Below are positions 26,175-34,855 of a stretch of DNA of 64,000 bases, piece after piece. The DNA is from Flavobacteriales bacterium (GTDB taxonomy: Bacteria; Bacteroidota; Bacteroidia; Flavobacteriales_F; PHOS-HE28). The DNA lies in NCBI GenBank assembly GCA_016721005.1, contig JADKJM010000008.1, forward strand, positions 124,001-188,000, given 5' to 3'. The position numbers were made by a program, and so were the translations under genes. Each line of letters starts with the position of its first letter. Position 1 is the first letter of the stretch. Under the pieces are notes generated by a model. The model had not been told where the DNA came from and did not search any database. It saw only the letters and a program-made list of their open reading frames with translations.

Positions 26175-27224
26175 TCAATTGTTGCTGCGAGTGCCGATGG
26201 TCACTTGCAGGGTGTCCCCTTGAAGAGCCACACCATTGGCTTGTAGGAAGTAGATCGTGGGGACCGGAGGGATGCCGCTGAGGTGATAAGGCACGGCGCC
26301 GCCGTATATCCCGCGCTGTGTGCCGTCCGATGCTGGAAAATTCAAGATGGCCAACGGGATGAGCGTATAGCGGACATCATCGCTCCCCGTTAGGGTGAAG
26401 ATCGAACTTTCCGGCACCCCGTTATTGTTAGAATTCGTATTGGGTAACATCGAAATGCCAGCCGCAATGTTGTGATGGATGTTGTTCATTGAGATGGAGA
26501 TTGAAGCGAGCGCATTAGTGCAATTGAATATATTATCTCCTATTTCAGCTCCAGAAACGTTGCAGAAATTAGACTGCGCGGTGGAGTTGAAGACGTTATG
26601 GGAAATAATCACGCTCGTGACCATGGCATTGCTTCCCGATAGATTGATACCGCTGGAATTGAACACGTTGTTCGTAATGAAAATTGAAGAGAAGGACTGG
26701 GCGACGTTATATCTCGAAATGCCTGTCCCGTTGAAGTAATTATTGCGAACCATTACATTCGAAAATGTCAAGTCGGAATTGAATCGAAGAGCCCCGCTCT
26801 CGAAGAAATTCCCTTCGATGATGGCTTCCGCACAGTTCAACAATACAGAAAGACTTCCTGTAAACCGAAGACCGTAGATTGCCGAATTGGTCGCATTAAA
26901 GTTCAACGTCAGAGAACTTAGGGAAGCCATCAACTGAGATGCTTGAAGGTCGCTATTCCCATTTGGAAGACCAAGCTTGAATCCGGGGCCAATGAAGACC
27001 AATCGTTTGTCACACACTATGTCACCGTACGGAACTGCAGACGCTTCGACATGCACGGTGTCACCATCGTTGGCGACGTTGGATATTAATTGTTGTAGTG
27101 TGCCGGGGTACGAAGAATACCCTGGAGTGCTGTTCACGCGCCAAATGCTGGCCTGGACTTGCGGGGTTGCGAGCATCGAAGCGAACAGGTTGGCTCCAAT
27201 GAGGAAGGCAGTAGGTGTTTTCAT
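26175..27224 (-). CDS. Secreted right-handed beta-helix-like protein
   Basis: 349 aa from ATG 27224, which opens the signal peptide MKTPTAFLIGANLFASMLATPQVQA. The mature part starts with IWRVNSTPGYSSYPGTLQQLISNVANDGDTVHV, typical of parallel beta-helix surface proteins, and continues as many short imperfect repeats with N-rich turns (VMVRNNYFNGTGISRYN, IFITNNVFNSSGINLSG, VIISHNVFNSTAQ). It has no sorting domain of its own; the adjacent downstream gene carries one. Base composition is visibly more AT-rich than the neighbours between about 26,450 and 26,950. Possible carbohydrate-binding or structural surface protein. Confidence 0.7.
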   Translation of the reverse strand: MKTPTAFLIGANLFASMLATPQVQASIWRVNSTPGYSSYPGTLQQLISNVANDGDTVHVEASAVPYGDIVCDKRLVFIGPGFKLGLPNGNSDLQASQLMASLSSLTLNFNATNSAIYGLRFTGSLSVLLNCAEAIIEGNFFESGALRFNSDLTFSNVMVRNNYFNGTGISRYNVAQSFSSIFITNNVFNSSGINLSGSNAMVTSVIISHNVFNSTAQSNFCNVSGAEIGDNIFNCTNALASISISMNNIHHNIAAGISMLPNTNSNNNGVPESSIFTLTGSDDVRYTLIPLAILNFPASDGTQRGIYGGAVPYHLSGIPPVPTIYFLQANGVALQGDTLQVTIGTRSNN

Positions 27225-27262
27225 GGGGTTGAAGGGCAGGTGGATTGTTCGATGGACTTCTT

Positions 27263-27712
27263 TTACGCAGCGCGAAGGAGCACCCCGTTCTCTTGACAGA
27301 ACTGCTGATAGGCTGCGTTGATCTTTTCCTGTTGATGCTTCACTTTCTTCCGGAGGTACCACCCGCCAAGGATCAAGGGAATGCCGATGACGGCCCCAAT
27401 GATGGTGAGACTCACCAGACCGCCAACGCAGGTCATGATCCAGCTACCGATGCGGAGCATATTGGCTTGCATCTCCACCGGGCTCAGGGTGGCGAAGAGG
27501 ATCTCGGGGTCCTTGGAGTTCATGGTCTTGAGAGTACCGATCACGTCGCGGGGACCGGAGAAGAGATGGATGGAATTTGTGGTGTACATGATGTTGGGTT
27601 TTGTTGCGGTCGCGGCGTCATTGCCGTTCACGCTCCAAAACTCATGCACCCCCCATGCGTTCACCAACGTCAACGAGTATCCGGCGTTCGGCATCGAGGA
27701 TTCGGTGCTCAT
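27263..27712 (-). CDS. Hypothetical membrane protein
   Basis: 149 aa, with no signal peptide. One or two hydrophobic segments near the C-terminus (IGSWIMTCVGGLVSLTIIGAV and IGIPLILGGWYL) followed by a basic, coiled tail (KKVKHQQEKINAAYQQF). The soluble N-terminal half (YSLTLVNAWGVHEFWSVNG) is not recognised. The gene starts 3 bp after the stop of the LytTR regulator, so it is probably co-transcribed with it and might be an output or accessory protein of that signalling pair. Confidence 0.5.
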   Translation of the reverse strand: MSTESSMPNAGYSLTLVNAWGVHEFWSVNGNDAATATKPNIMYTTNSIHLFSGPRDVIGTLKTMNSKDPEILFATLSPVEMQANMLRIGSWIMTCVGGLVSLTIIGAVIGIPLILGGWYLRKKVKHQQEKINAAYQQFCQENGVLLRAA

Positions 27713-27715
27713 GGG

Positions 27716-28492
27716 TCAAATGCGATCGAGGATCTCCATGAGCTGCGCCTTCATGCGCCGACTCACTGGCAGGTTCGTATTGTCGCTAAGCACTACCTCG
27801 CCACCTTCGCCACGGATGTAACGTTTGATATGCTTGTGGTTCACCAAGTGGCTTTGGTGAACGCGGACAAAGCCCTTATCCGAGAGATAATCATCGAAGA
27901 GGCTCAATGGCCTGGTCACCAGAACGGGTTTCTTCTCTGTGCGGGTATGCACGTTCGTGTACGCGTCATCACTGGTACAATGAAGAATGTCGTCCAAATG
28001 CAGCACGGTGAGCCCACGTGCGTCGGGGAGGGCGATCTGTCGGTCGCTCACCACGCTGCCTAGCAATGCGGGAATGGCGCTCTGCCGTTCGTTCCCTTCC
28101 AGACGTGACAACGCCTTGTTCACCGCCCCGTCGAATTCCTCCACATCGAAGGGCTTCACGAGGAAATCAAGCGCGTTGAACTTGATCGCCTTAACCGCAT
28201 AACCTTCGTGTGCCGTGACGAAGACCACTAAGGGGGTTGCTGTTCCGATACGCTTCAAGAGGTCGAAGCCGTTCATGCTGCCGATCTCAACATCCAGGAA
28301 AAGTATCTCCGGCCGGTGCTCCTTTACCAAGTCGGAGCCACCCTGTACCGTACCGGCCTTGCCATGCACCTTGATGGCGGGAAACCGTGCTTGTAATAAG
28401 GACGCGATCAGGTCCTGGAAGACCGGTTCATCATCGACGATGACCGCGGTTGTGCGCACTAGGGCGGAGATTGATGTTTGAAATATATCCAT
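27716..28492 (-). CDS. LytTR-family response regulator
   Basis: 258 aa. Receiver domain ~14-130 with the acidic pocket AVIVDDEP, the phospho-acceptor aspartate in ILFLDVEIG, and the conserved VFVTAHEGYAVKA (T) and LVKPFD (K). The C-terminal LytTR DNA-binding domain (~155-258) has ILHCTSDDAYTNVHT and the helix-strand region FVRVHQSHLVNHKHIKRYIRGEGGEVVLSD, both diagnostic. Its most likely kinase is the LytS-type protein at 30065-32359, encoded on the same strand just upstream but now separated from it by an IS4-family element, which may uncouple their transcription. Confidence 0.93.
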   Translation of the reverse strand: MDIFQTSISALVRTTAVIVDDEPVFQDLIASLLQARFPAIKVHGKAGTVQGGSDLVKEHRPEILFLDVEIGSMNGFDLLKRIGTATPLVVFVTAHEGYAVKAIKFNALDFLVKPFDVEEFDGAVNKALSRLEGNERQSAIPALLGSVVSDRQIALPDARGLTVLHLDDILHCTSDDAYTNVHTRTEKKPVLVTRPLSLFDDYLSDKGFVRVHQSHLVNHKHIKRYIRGEGGEVVLSDNTNLPVSRRMKAQLMEILDRI

Positions 28493-28524
28493 TTAAGCGA
28501 TTCCCTGCAGAGCTTGCCGAGGTA

Positions 28525-28534
28525 ATTCCTATGC
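28525..28534 (+). repeat. Target-site duplication, left copy
   Basis: ATTCCTATGC, repeated identically at 29963-29972 immediately outside the two inverted terminal repeats of the IS4-family element. Confidence 0.9.
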
Positions 28535-29962
28535 TAGTAGTGTCCGGTAAAGTTCCTGATTGAGGGCAAAAAGGAAGGGGACCGGAGTCCCCCACCAGTG
28601 TATAGGTTCAGGGTGTCTAACGCCAAGAGCCGAACACATGAGCCAAGGTAGCCTGTTTACCGGACAACCAGTCCTCTCTCAGTTGCTTCAGTTGATCCCG
28701 AAGAACCTGGTTGACCGGTTGGCCAAGGAGCACCAAGCGGACCGGTACTGCAAGACCCTCTTCACCTACGACCATCTGGTGACCATGCTTTCGGCCATCT
28801 ACATGGGCTGTACCGGCTTGCGCGAACTGGTGACCGGTCTGCAAGCCTGCCAGCAGCGCCTGCGGCATCTTGGCCTGAAGCAGAACCCACGCCGCAGTAC
28901 GCTCGCCGATGCCAACAAGCGCCGCACCGAGGCGCTTTTCGAGATCTCTTCCACGGCCTTTACCGGCGCTACTACGGGGATTCCCCGGACAGCCGACGGC
29001 GTAAGGACGGTCCCTTGGGCCGCTTGCATGTGCTGGACAGCACCACGATCGCCCCTGTTCAGTGATGTGCTCCAAGGCACCGGTGCCTTCGGCCTCAACG
29101 GGCGTAAGAAGGGTGGCGCCAAGGCCCATGTGGTCATGCGTGTGGACCAGCAGGTCCCCTGCTTCATCGACCTCACCGAAGGCAAGCGCAACGACAAGCA
29201 CATCATGGCACGAGTACCCTTAGTAGGGGGTTCGGTGGTGGTCTTCGACATGGGTTATACCAACTACGCCCAGTGGGCCGCATGGGACAAGCAGGGGGTC
29301 TTTTGGGTTACGCGCCTACAGGAGGGTGCCGTGGTGAAGGACCGCGAGCACCTGCCGGTGAACGATGCCCAACGCGTCGCCGGGGTCATCGCCCAACAGC
29401 TTGTGCGCCTCGGCGCGGGCAAGCGCTCCTTGGCGGCCCGCGTGGTCCACTATCACCACAAGGAGAGCGGCCGCATCTTTCGCTTTGTGACCAACAATAC
29501 CAAGTGGTCGCCCACCACCGTGGCGCGCATCTACCGCCAACGCTGGGACATCGAGATGCTCTTCAAACGCATCAAGCAGAACTACCCCCTGCGCGACTTT
29601 CTGGGAGACTCGCCCAACGCCATCAAGATCCAGATCTGGTGCGCTTTCATCGCTGATCTGCTGGTGACGATCGTGCGCGACCGCGCTCATCTGACCGGCC
29701 CACGCCGTTGGTCCTTCTCCGGTGTAGCCTCCTTACTGCGGATCCACCTGCACACCTACATCGATGTGCTCCGGTTCCTGCGCGATCCGGACCGAGCGTT
29801 GATCGACTACAAGCCTCCGGAGCCATCTCCGCAGCTTAGCCTACAGCTATCGCTTTGAACACACAGGGGGGCTTGCCTTCAACAACTTGGCAAACGGTAT
29901 ACGCCTGCCAAGGGCTTTATCCTATCTCAACCAACCTTGACGAGTTTCCCCGGACACTACTG
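28535..29962 (+). mobile_element. IS4-family insertion sequence, 1428 bp, with 10-bp target duplication
   Basis: The left end begins TAGTAGTGTCCGG (28535-28547) and the right end reads, in reverse complement, CAGTAGTGTCCGG (29950-29962), giving a 12-of-13 terminal inverted repeat. The flanks carry the identical 10-mer ATTCCTATGC on both sides, the duplication size expected for IS4-family elements. One transposase gene (28638-29858) fills the element. It lies between a LytS-type kinase gene and its LytTR regulator gene, with the transposase on the opposite strand; removing the element and one target copy would leave about 130 bp between them. The intact duplication indicates a single insertion with no later rearrangement. 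Confidence 0.92.
28638..29858 (+). pseudogene. IS4-family transposase with two compensating frameshifts
   Basis: 406 codons from ATG 28638. The N-terminus (LIPKNLVDRLAKEHQADRY) is the DUF4372-type domain of this IS4 group. The second catalytic Asp (VVVFDMGYTN) and the Y-(2)-R-(3)-E-(6)-K signature (YRQRWDIEMLFKRIK) are in frame. The first catalytic region, LHVLDSTTI, is not: it is read in another frame because one G appears missing near 28941 (GAGATC, expected GAGGATC) and one C extra in the C-run 29052-29055. Between those points ~38 codons are out of frame, yet the reading frame stays open. As written the enzyme lacks its first catalytic Asp; the indels may also be consensus errors in a multi-copy element. 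Confidence 0.8.
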
Positions 29963-29972
29963 ATTCCTATGC
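29963..29972 (+). repeat. Target-site duplication, right copy
   Basis: ATTCCTATGC, identical to 28525-28534. Confidence 0.9.
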
Positions 29973-30064
29973 GATGGATCAGAAGCCGAAGTGACCGTGG
30001 GGCGGCCAAGGTCCGATCCCACGGAAAGGAAGTGGTCGACTCGGAAAAGGATATGGTAAGTGGG

Positions 30065-32359
30065 CTAGCCGACAGACGGTAGCAAGAGTTCCACGCAGGT
30101 TCCAGAGGGAAGGTCGATAGTGGTCATGCGTGCGGCACGTCCGGCACGGCGTTCAAGGAGTTCCAGACGTTCCTGCGTGATGGAGGTGCCGTACGACGAA
30201 CGGCCGCTTCTTACCGCATAGGCGTTGTTGGTCGGACGGTAACGGCCCACGCCGTCGTCCTCTATTCGAATAAGCAGATCCCTTCCCTGAGTGGTCACCT
30301 CCAGCGTGATCGTTCCATTTCCCTCCTTAGGCATGATGCCGTGCTGCACGGCGTTCTCCAGAAGAGGTTGGATCAGCATCGGAGGGATCCGGATGGATCC
30401 GGTAGAGATCGCCGGGTCGACAATGATCTTGAAGTCGAACTTCTGCCGGGACCGCAATTGCTCTAGTTCCAGATAGAGTCTAATAGCCTCAAGCTCTTCC
30501 CGTAGGTTCACCTCCTCTTTGCGGCTGTGTTCGAGCATCAAGCGGATCCACTTGGCGAAATGGGACAAAAGTGTGCTGGCATTCCGACTATCGTTTGTCA
30601 GTAAGAAAGCGTTCACCGAGTGCAGTGTATTCCCGATGAAGTGCGGATCCATCTGGGCCTTTAAGGCCCTGTTCTCAAGTTCGATGGCCCGACGAGCGAA
30701 TCGCTCACGGCGGCGACGGCGGTCCAACAGAAAGAACGCCCCAATACCAGCAAGTAGCATGACTCCGATACCAGTGATCGCGCGTATGCGGGAGTGCTGC
30801 TCGGTGAGTTCCTGGGCGGCCATGCTCTTCTCTTGATCCAATTCTCTCACGTGGCCGAGGCTGTCCATCAGAATTCGCTGAGTGAAACGATGCCGAAGGT
30901 CTTGCTGGGCCAGCTTCTCCACCACTTCAAATCCTTCTATCGAGTCCTTCAATGTCCGATGCCGTTCCAGCCACATCAGGGCTTTGTCTTTGTGGCCTTG
31001 TTGTTTATGGGCATAGTAAAGTCGGTTGATTACAAGCAATCGCAGAGCGTTGAGCCTCGCCTTCGTCGCAATGGCCAAAGCGTGATCCAAGGTGGCAATG
31101 GCCTGGCCCCAGCGATGCAAGGCGATTTGATTGGACGCAATGTTCACCAAGGCGCCGCAGGTCCGTTGTATGTCCCTTGCGGTCTCGAAGAGTGGCAACG
31201 CCTCCCGCATTACTGCGATTGCATCGTCGAACTGACCCCGGCGGTTCAGGATCCCGCTCTCGATCATCATGGTCCGTCCGTAGAGTACCGCATCGTCACT
31301 ACGCTCGGCCACGGCACGAGCGATGCGCATGTGGACCATTGCCGAATCGAATTGAACACCGTCTTGAAGACCGATCGCGAATGAAGTGGCGCTATCACAA
31401 TCCACGAAGAAGCGGGCTATATTCAAGTGGACCAGTGCACCCCTGCGATACTCCCCCAGACTATCGGCAAGATGGAGCGCCCGCCTCCAATGCTCCCATT
31501 CGATCCCCGGTTCCAGAACGCCCCAGTAGCAATAGCCAAGGGCGTCAAGCGTTGTGATGCGATCACGCATGTCACCGATCGTAGCGAAAAGCGAATCAGC
31601 CCGCTTCATTGCATTGCCAGCATTGGCGTAATCACCCTGGGCAGTATACGCATACCCCTTACCGAGCCAAGCCATTGCCAGAGTGTAGGAGGCCCTTCGT
31701 GATCGACAGAGTTCAGTGGCAGTATTCTGGAGTCGCAAGGCGTAGAGCGGATCACCGGCATCCAGATGGGCCAACCCTTGAACGGTGAGCGCCCGAGCCC
31801 GCATAAGACTATCTGAGCGGAACAACAATTCCGTAACATTGAACAGTGAGTCACAGGCCTTGGGGCGGTTGTGCTTGACCATGACTTCCATTCGCCCAAG
31901 GATGCAGTTCGCTGCCAAGACCGTGTCCGTGCGAACGCCAAGAAGCACTGCTGTGAACAGGCTATCGGCCTTGTCCAAGCCACGGATGTTCCCCTGCATC
32001 AACAAATGAAGCCCATGGAAATAAGTTGACCAAGCCTCTGAGCTACCCCCATTCGCTGCCATTCGAGCAAGGTGTTCGGATAGGTTCGGGCAGTGATGGT
32101 GGATCAGGGTGCGAGCAACGATGCGATCGGCTTGGAACTGATTGGAGGAGTCACTTCCAAAAGCGCCTTGCAGAGCCCTCCACGCGTACATCTGCACGCT
32201 GTCGGGATTCATATGAATGGCGTTTTCCGCCTTCTGTAGCCACACAGTTCGGCTATCACTTGCAACATCCGTCGTCGGTTTTGACGACTGCTGCGAGCAA
32301 GCCCCCACAGAGGACCAGATCAGGAGAGTGGCGGTCAGCCTTACGAAAAGCTTGATCAT
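30065..32359 (-). CDS. TPR sensor histidine kinase, LytS/YehU type
   Basis: 764 aa from ATG 32359, which opens a lipoprotein-like or Sec signal (MIKLFVRLTATLLIWSSVGAC). A long periplasmic TPR region (~50-520) is followed by one transmembrane helix (ITGIGVMLLAGIGAFFLLD), a basic coiled linker and the His_kinase domain with the phospho-acceptor block LKAQMDPHFIGNTLHSVNAF, then the HATPase N box PLLENAVQHGIMP and the G box IEDDGVG. This class phosphorylates LytTR regulators; the matching regulator gene lies directly downstream in the same orientation, beyond the IS4 element. The cue sensed by the TPR domain is unknown. Confidence 0.9.
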   Translation of the reverse strand: MIKLFVRLTATLLIWSSVGACSQQSSKPTTDVASDSRTVWLQKAENAIHMNPDSVQMYAWRALQGAFGSDSSNQFQADRIVARTLIHHHCPNLSEHLARMAANGGSSEAWSTYFHGLHLLMQGNIRGLDKADSLFTAVLLGVRTDTVLAANCILGRMEVMVKHNRPKACDSLFNVTELLFRSDSLMRARALTVQGLAHLDAGDPLYALRLQNTATELCRSRRASYTLAMAWLGKGYAYTAQGDYANAGNAMKRADSLFATIGDMRDRITTLDALGYCYWGVLEPGIEWEHWRRALHLADSLGEYRRGALVHLNIARFFVDCDSATSFAIGLQDGVQFDSAMVHMRIARAVAERSDDAVLYGRTMMIESGILNRRGQFDDAIAVMREALPLFETARDIQRTCGALVNIASNQIALHRWGQAIATLDHALAIATKARLNALRLLVINRLYYAHKQQGHKDKALMWLERHRTLKDSIEGFEVVEKLAQQDLRHRFTQRILMDSLGHVRELDQEKSMAAQELTEQHSRIRAITGIGVMLLAGIGAFFLLDRRRRRERFARRAIELENRALKAQMDPHFIGNTLHSVNAFLLTNDSRNASTLLSHFAKWIRLMLEHSRKEEVNLREELEAIRLYLELEQLRSRQKFDFKIIVDPAISTGSIRIPPMLIQPLLENAVQHGIMPKEGNGTITLEVTTQGRDLLIRIEDDGVGRYRPTNNAYAVRSGRSSYGTSITQERLELLERRAGRAARMTTIDLPSGTCVELLLPSVG

Positions 32360-32523
32360 GATGCGCTTAGTACCTTGAATTACCATTGCCAATATCGTTA
32401 GGATCCAACGCACTTCGTATGAGTGAGTAGTGGAAAACAATTCTCACTCCGCCCCCTTCAACATGCGCGCGTCATAGTGTTCCCGTCCACTTCCAGATCG
32501 ATGCCCAAGGGCCGTGCACCTAT

Positions 32524-32913
32524 TTGCGGCCGCACGTTCTGGACCGCTACCGGATACGTTACTACCCCAATGCCGATGTGCTGGAGGCCCTGCGCCAAAT
32601 GCACCTGCGCAACTACGACAAGGCCTGCGAGCCACGGCCCTACCGAGGCAAACCCGCCATTGCCTGTGCGGTGGAGGACGGCTACTTCCTGGGCGACCGC
32701 GTGTACAGCGGCAATGTGGTGGACTTCCACACCTTCTATGATGTGAAGATGGGCGCCAAGGAGGCGGTCCTGCGCAACATGCGCCAGTTACTGGAGTGGC
32801 GGCGCTACTTCGCGGCCACCAACCCGAAGATCGGCAACAACCAACCCGACAATAATGTGAATTGGGGGCAGGGTTTTCCGGTGCGCTTGGAGCGGCTGCA
32901 CCGCGCGGCGTAA
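32524..32913 (+). CDS. Orphan hypothetical protein, 5'-truncated or frameshifted
   Basis: The frame is open from 32431 but contains no ATG or GTG; the first usual start is TTG 32524 (129 aa). An ATG at 32463 would enter the same frame only after a one-base change, so the 5' end may be damaged. Readable features are FQIDAQGPCTYL (upstream of the TTG), HVLDRYRIRYYP, and AVEDGYFLGDRVYSGNVVDFHTFY, a pattern seen in small proteins with 'LDRYxxR... DGxxLG... KTF' layout whose role is unknown to me. The C-terminus FPVRLERLHRAA is repeated in degenerate form 536 bp downstream. Not convincingly assigned to any family. Confidence 0.45.
   Translation: MRPHVLDRYRIRYYPNADVLEALRQMHLRNYDKACEPRPYRGKPAIACAVEDGYFLGDRVYSGNVVDFHTFYDVKMGAKEAVLRNMRQLLEWRRYFAATNPKIGNNQPDNNVNWGQGFPVRLERLHRAA
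32869..32913 (+). repeat. 45-bp tail repeat, copy 1
   Basis: The last 15 codons (including stop) of the orphan gene, encoding QGFPVRLERLHRAA. A degenerate copy with the same frame and about 80 percent identity is at 33405-33449. Confidence 0.6.
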
Positions 32914-32958
32914 GTGCGCATACTGCGCGGACATCCCCTTCGTTGTAGGCATAACACG

Positions 32959-33384
32959 ATGCCCCGCCGCGACCTACCTCCCTTGAACAAGGAGCAACAA
33001 CTCGTCTGGAAGGCCTTGTCGCTGCTGGAGGAGAGCGAACTGGTGGGCATGTTCCGCATGCTGCGGCACCATCCCGATCGAAACGCCACCATCGATGGGA
33101 TCAACCAAGGGCTTGATCAGGGTTTTGATCTCCTCGGGATCTTCGGCGACGGCTTCAAGGGCTTGTTCGATCTGCAATACGAGGGATCACTGGAGTTCGA
33201 GGTGGAACTGGGCAGCGATCGCCTCGTTTTCCTCACCATCGGTTTCGGCGGTGCTTTGGGCGAGGTGGCCGACTTCACGTTCACCCTCGATACCGACGGC
33301 CAGATCGCGAAGGTGGAGTTCGAGGCATCGCACAACGACTTTTTACTCAAAGGCTTTTTCGACGACACCTTGCGTTTTTCCTGA
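32959..33384 (+). CDS. Hypothetical acidic soluble protein (141 aa)
   Basis: From ATG 32959: MPRRDLPPLNKEQQLVWKAL, then an acidic helical region (LLEESELVGMFRML), a hinge rich in Gly/Asp (QGLDQGFDLLGIFGDGFKGLF) and a C-terminal half with alternating beta-strands (SLEFEVELGSDRLVFLTIG, FTFTLDTDGQIAKVEFEAS). No signal peptide. No family recognised. It lies between two copies of a 45-bp sequence derived from the tail of the preceding gene, a cassette-like arrangement. A GTG at 32914 immediately after the previous stop is an alternative start. Confidence 0.5.
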   Translation: MPRRDLPPLNKEQQLVWKALSLLEESELVGMFRMLRHHPDRNATIDGINQGLDQGFDLLGIFGDGFKGLFDLQYEGSLEFEVELGSDRLVFLTIGFGGALGEVADFTFTLDTDGQIAKVEFEASHNDFLLKGFFDDTLRFS

Positions 33385-33404
33385 GCGACGCGCAGGACCC
33401 ACAG

Positions 33405-33449
33405 CAGTGTTTCCCTTTGTGCTTGGAGCGGTTGTAGCGCGCGGCATAA
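33405..33449 (+). repeat. 45-bp tail repeat, degenerate copy 2
   Basis: Translates as QCFPLCLERL, stop, RAA, stop: the same 15-codon tail as 32869-32913, with a stop codon replacing the histidine. It marks the remains of a second copy of the orphan gene's 3' end. Confidence 0.6.
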
Positions 33450-33526
33450 GAGAGGATCCGGCACCTCCCTACTGATCATTCCGTGCTCGATCAGGGACGA
33501 ACGGTGGAAAACCACAGACCCTTTTC

Positions 33527-34846
33527 GAGACTGTTAGGTAAAGTGTGTCAGTTGGACGTAATAATCGTTCCTTCAACCAACCAGACACAGCCATGGAAGC
33601 AAAACGCAAATGGAAGCCCAAGAAGAGCAAGTATGATGTGGAACTGACGGCCTTTGAAGAAGAGGCTATTAAGGGTTTGTATGATGGCAAGCCACTGATC
33701 GGTGATGGCGGGATCTTTCACCGAGATGATCAAGAGGATCGTTCAGGCCAGCTTGAAGGGTGAGGTGCAAACGCCTTACCAAGGAGGAAGAAGCGGGCAA
33801 TCGGCGCAACGGATACACGCACAAAACGCTGAAGACTTCCAGTGGGGCAGGTGGAGATCGCCACGCCGCGCGACCGGTCAGGGACCTTCGACCCCGAGCT
33901 GGTGGGCAAGCGCGAGCGCGTGCTGAACGACGAGCTGGACAGGAAGATCCTGGGCTTGTACGGCCTTGGTCTGAGCTACGCGGACATCAGCACGCACATC
34001 CGGGAGATCTACGGTGTGGAGACCAACGATGCGGTGATCAACGCGGTGACCAATACGGTGATCGAGGACCTGCGTGCATGGCAAACGCGTGCGCTGGAGC
34101 CGGTGTACCCGATCGTGTGGATGGACGCTGCATTCTTCAAGATCAAGCACCAGGAGCGGTGAACAGCCGCGCCGTGTACACCGTGCTGGGCGTTGATGAA
34201 CACGGCTACAAGGATGTGTTGGGCATGTACGTGGCCGAGACCGAGGGCGCGCGGCACTGGCTGGGCGTGTTGAGCGATCTGCAACAGCGTGGTGTGAAAG
34301 ACATCTTGATGGCCTGCACCGACAACCTGAAGGGCTTTGCCGACGCGATCGAGACGATCTTCCCACGTACCGACGTGCAGGGTTGCATCGTGCATCAAGT
34401 GCGCCACACCTTGCGCTACGTGGGCTACAAGGATATCCCTGCTGTGCTGGCCGACATGAAGGCCATCTACAAAGCCAAGGACGAGCAGGCCGCACTCGAA
34501 GCCCTGGACGCCTTGGCTGAAAAATGGGGAGACCGCTACCCCAAAGTGGTGGAGAGTTGGCGCAACAACTGGGCGCGCTTGTCCACGTTCCTGCGCTACC
34601 CCGAACCGATCCGTCGCTTGATCTACACCACAAACATCATCGAAGGATACCACGCCCAACTGCGCAAGGTGACCAAGACCAAGCGCGTGTTCGACGGCGA
34701 TCAGGCGGTGCTCAAGCTGCTCTACCTGGTCCAACAACGCATCGCCAAGGAGAAGTGGCAGAAGCCGCTGCTCAACTGGCGATCCATATACTTACAACTT
34801 GAGATCCTCTTCAAGGACCGATTGACACACTTCGTCTAACAGACCC
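33527..34846 (+). mobile_element. IS256-family insertion sequence, degenerate
   Basis: Terminal inverted repeats: CTGTTAGGTAAAGTGTGTCA (33531-33550) and the reverse complement of CTGTTAGACGAAGTGTGTCA (34823-34842), 17 of 20 identical; pairing extends weakly outward to 33527 and 34846. Flanking octamers CCCTTTTC and CCCTTTAG match at 6 of 8 positions, as expected for an 8-bp target duplication, but CCCTTTT is also the core of the local tandem repeat, so this is not proof. The element encodes one broken transposase and appears to have inserted at the edge of the 21-bp repeat array, leaving one repeat unit (33511-33526) upstream. Confidence 0.82.
33593..34839 (+). pseudogene. IS256-family transposase, at least four frameshifts
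   Basis: Starts MEAKRKWKPKKSKYDVELTA at 33593. Conserved blocks follow in three frames: GGIF/FTEMIKRIVQASLKGE (shift near 33716, an extra T), LTKEEEAGNRRNGYTHKTLK (shift near 33770), QVEIATPRDRSGTFDPELV (shift near 33845, an extra G) and then, after a missing G near 34160, VNSRAVYTVLGVDEHGYKDV to the end. All three catalytic residues are present as sequence (VWMDAAFF, MACTDNLKG, NIIEGYHAQLRK). Most breaks fall in homopolymers. Either a dead element or poor consensus in a multi-copy repeat. Confidence 0.85.
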
Positions 34847-34855
34847 CCCTTTAGA

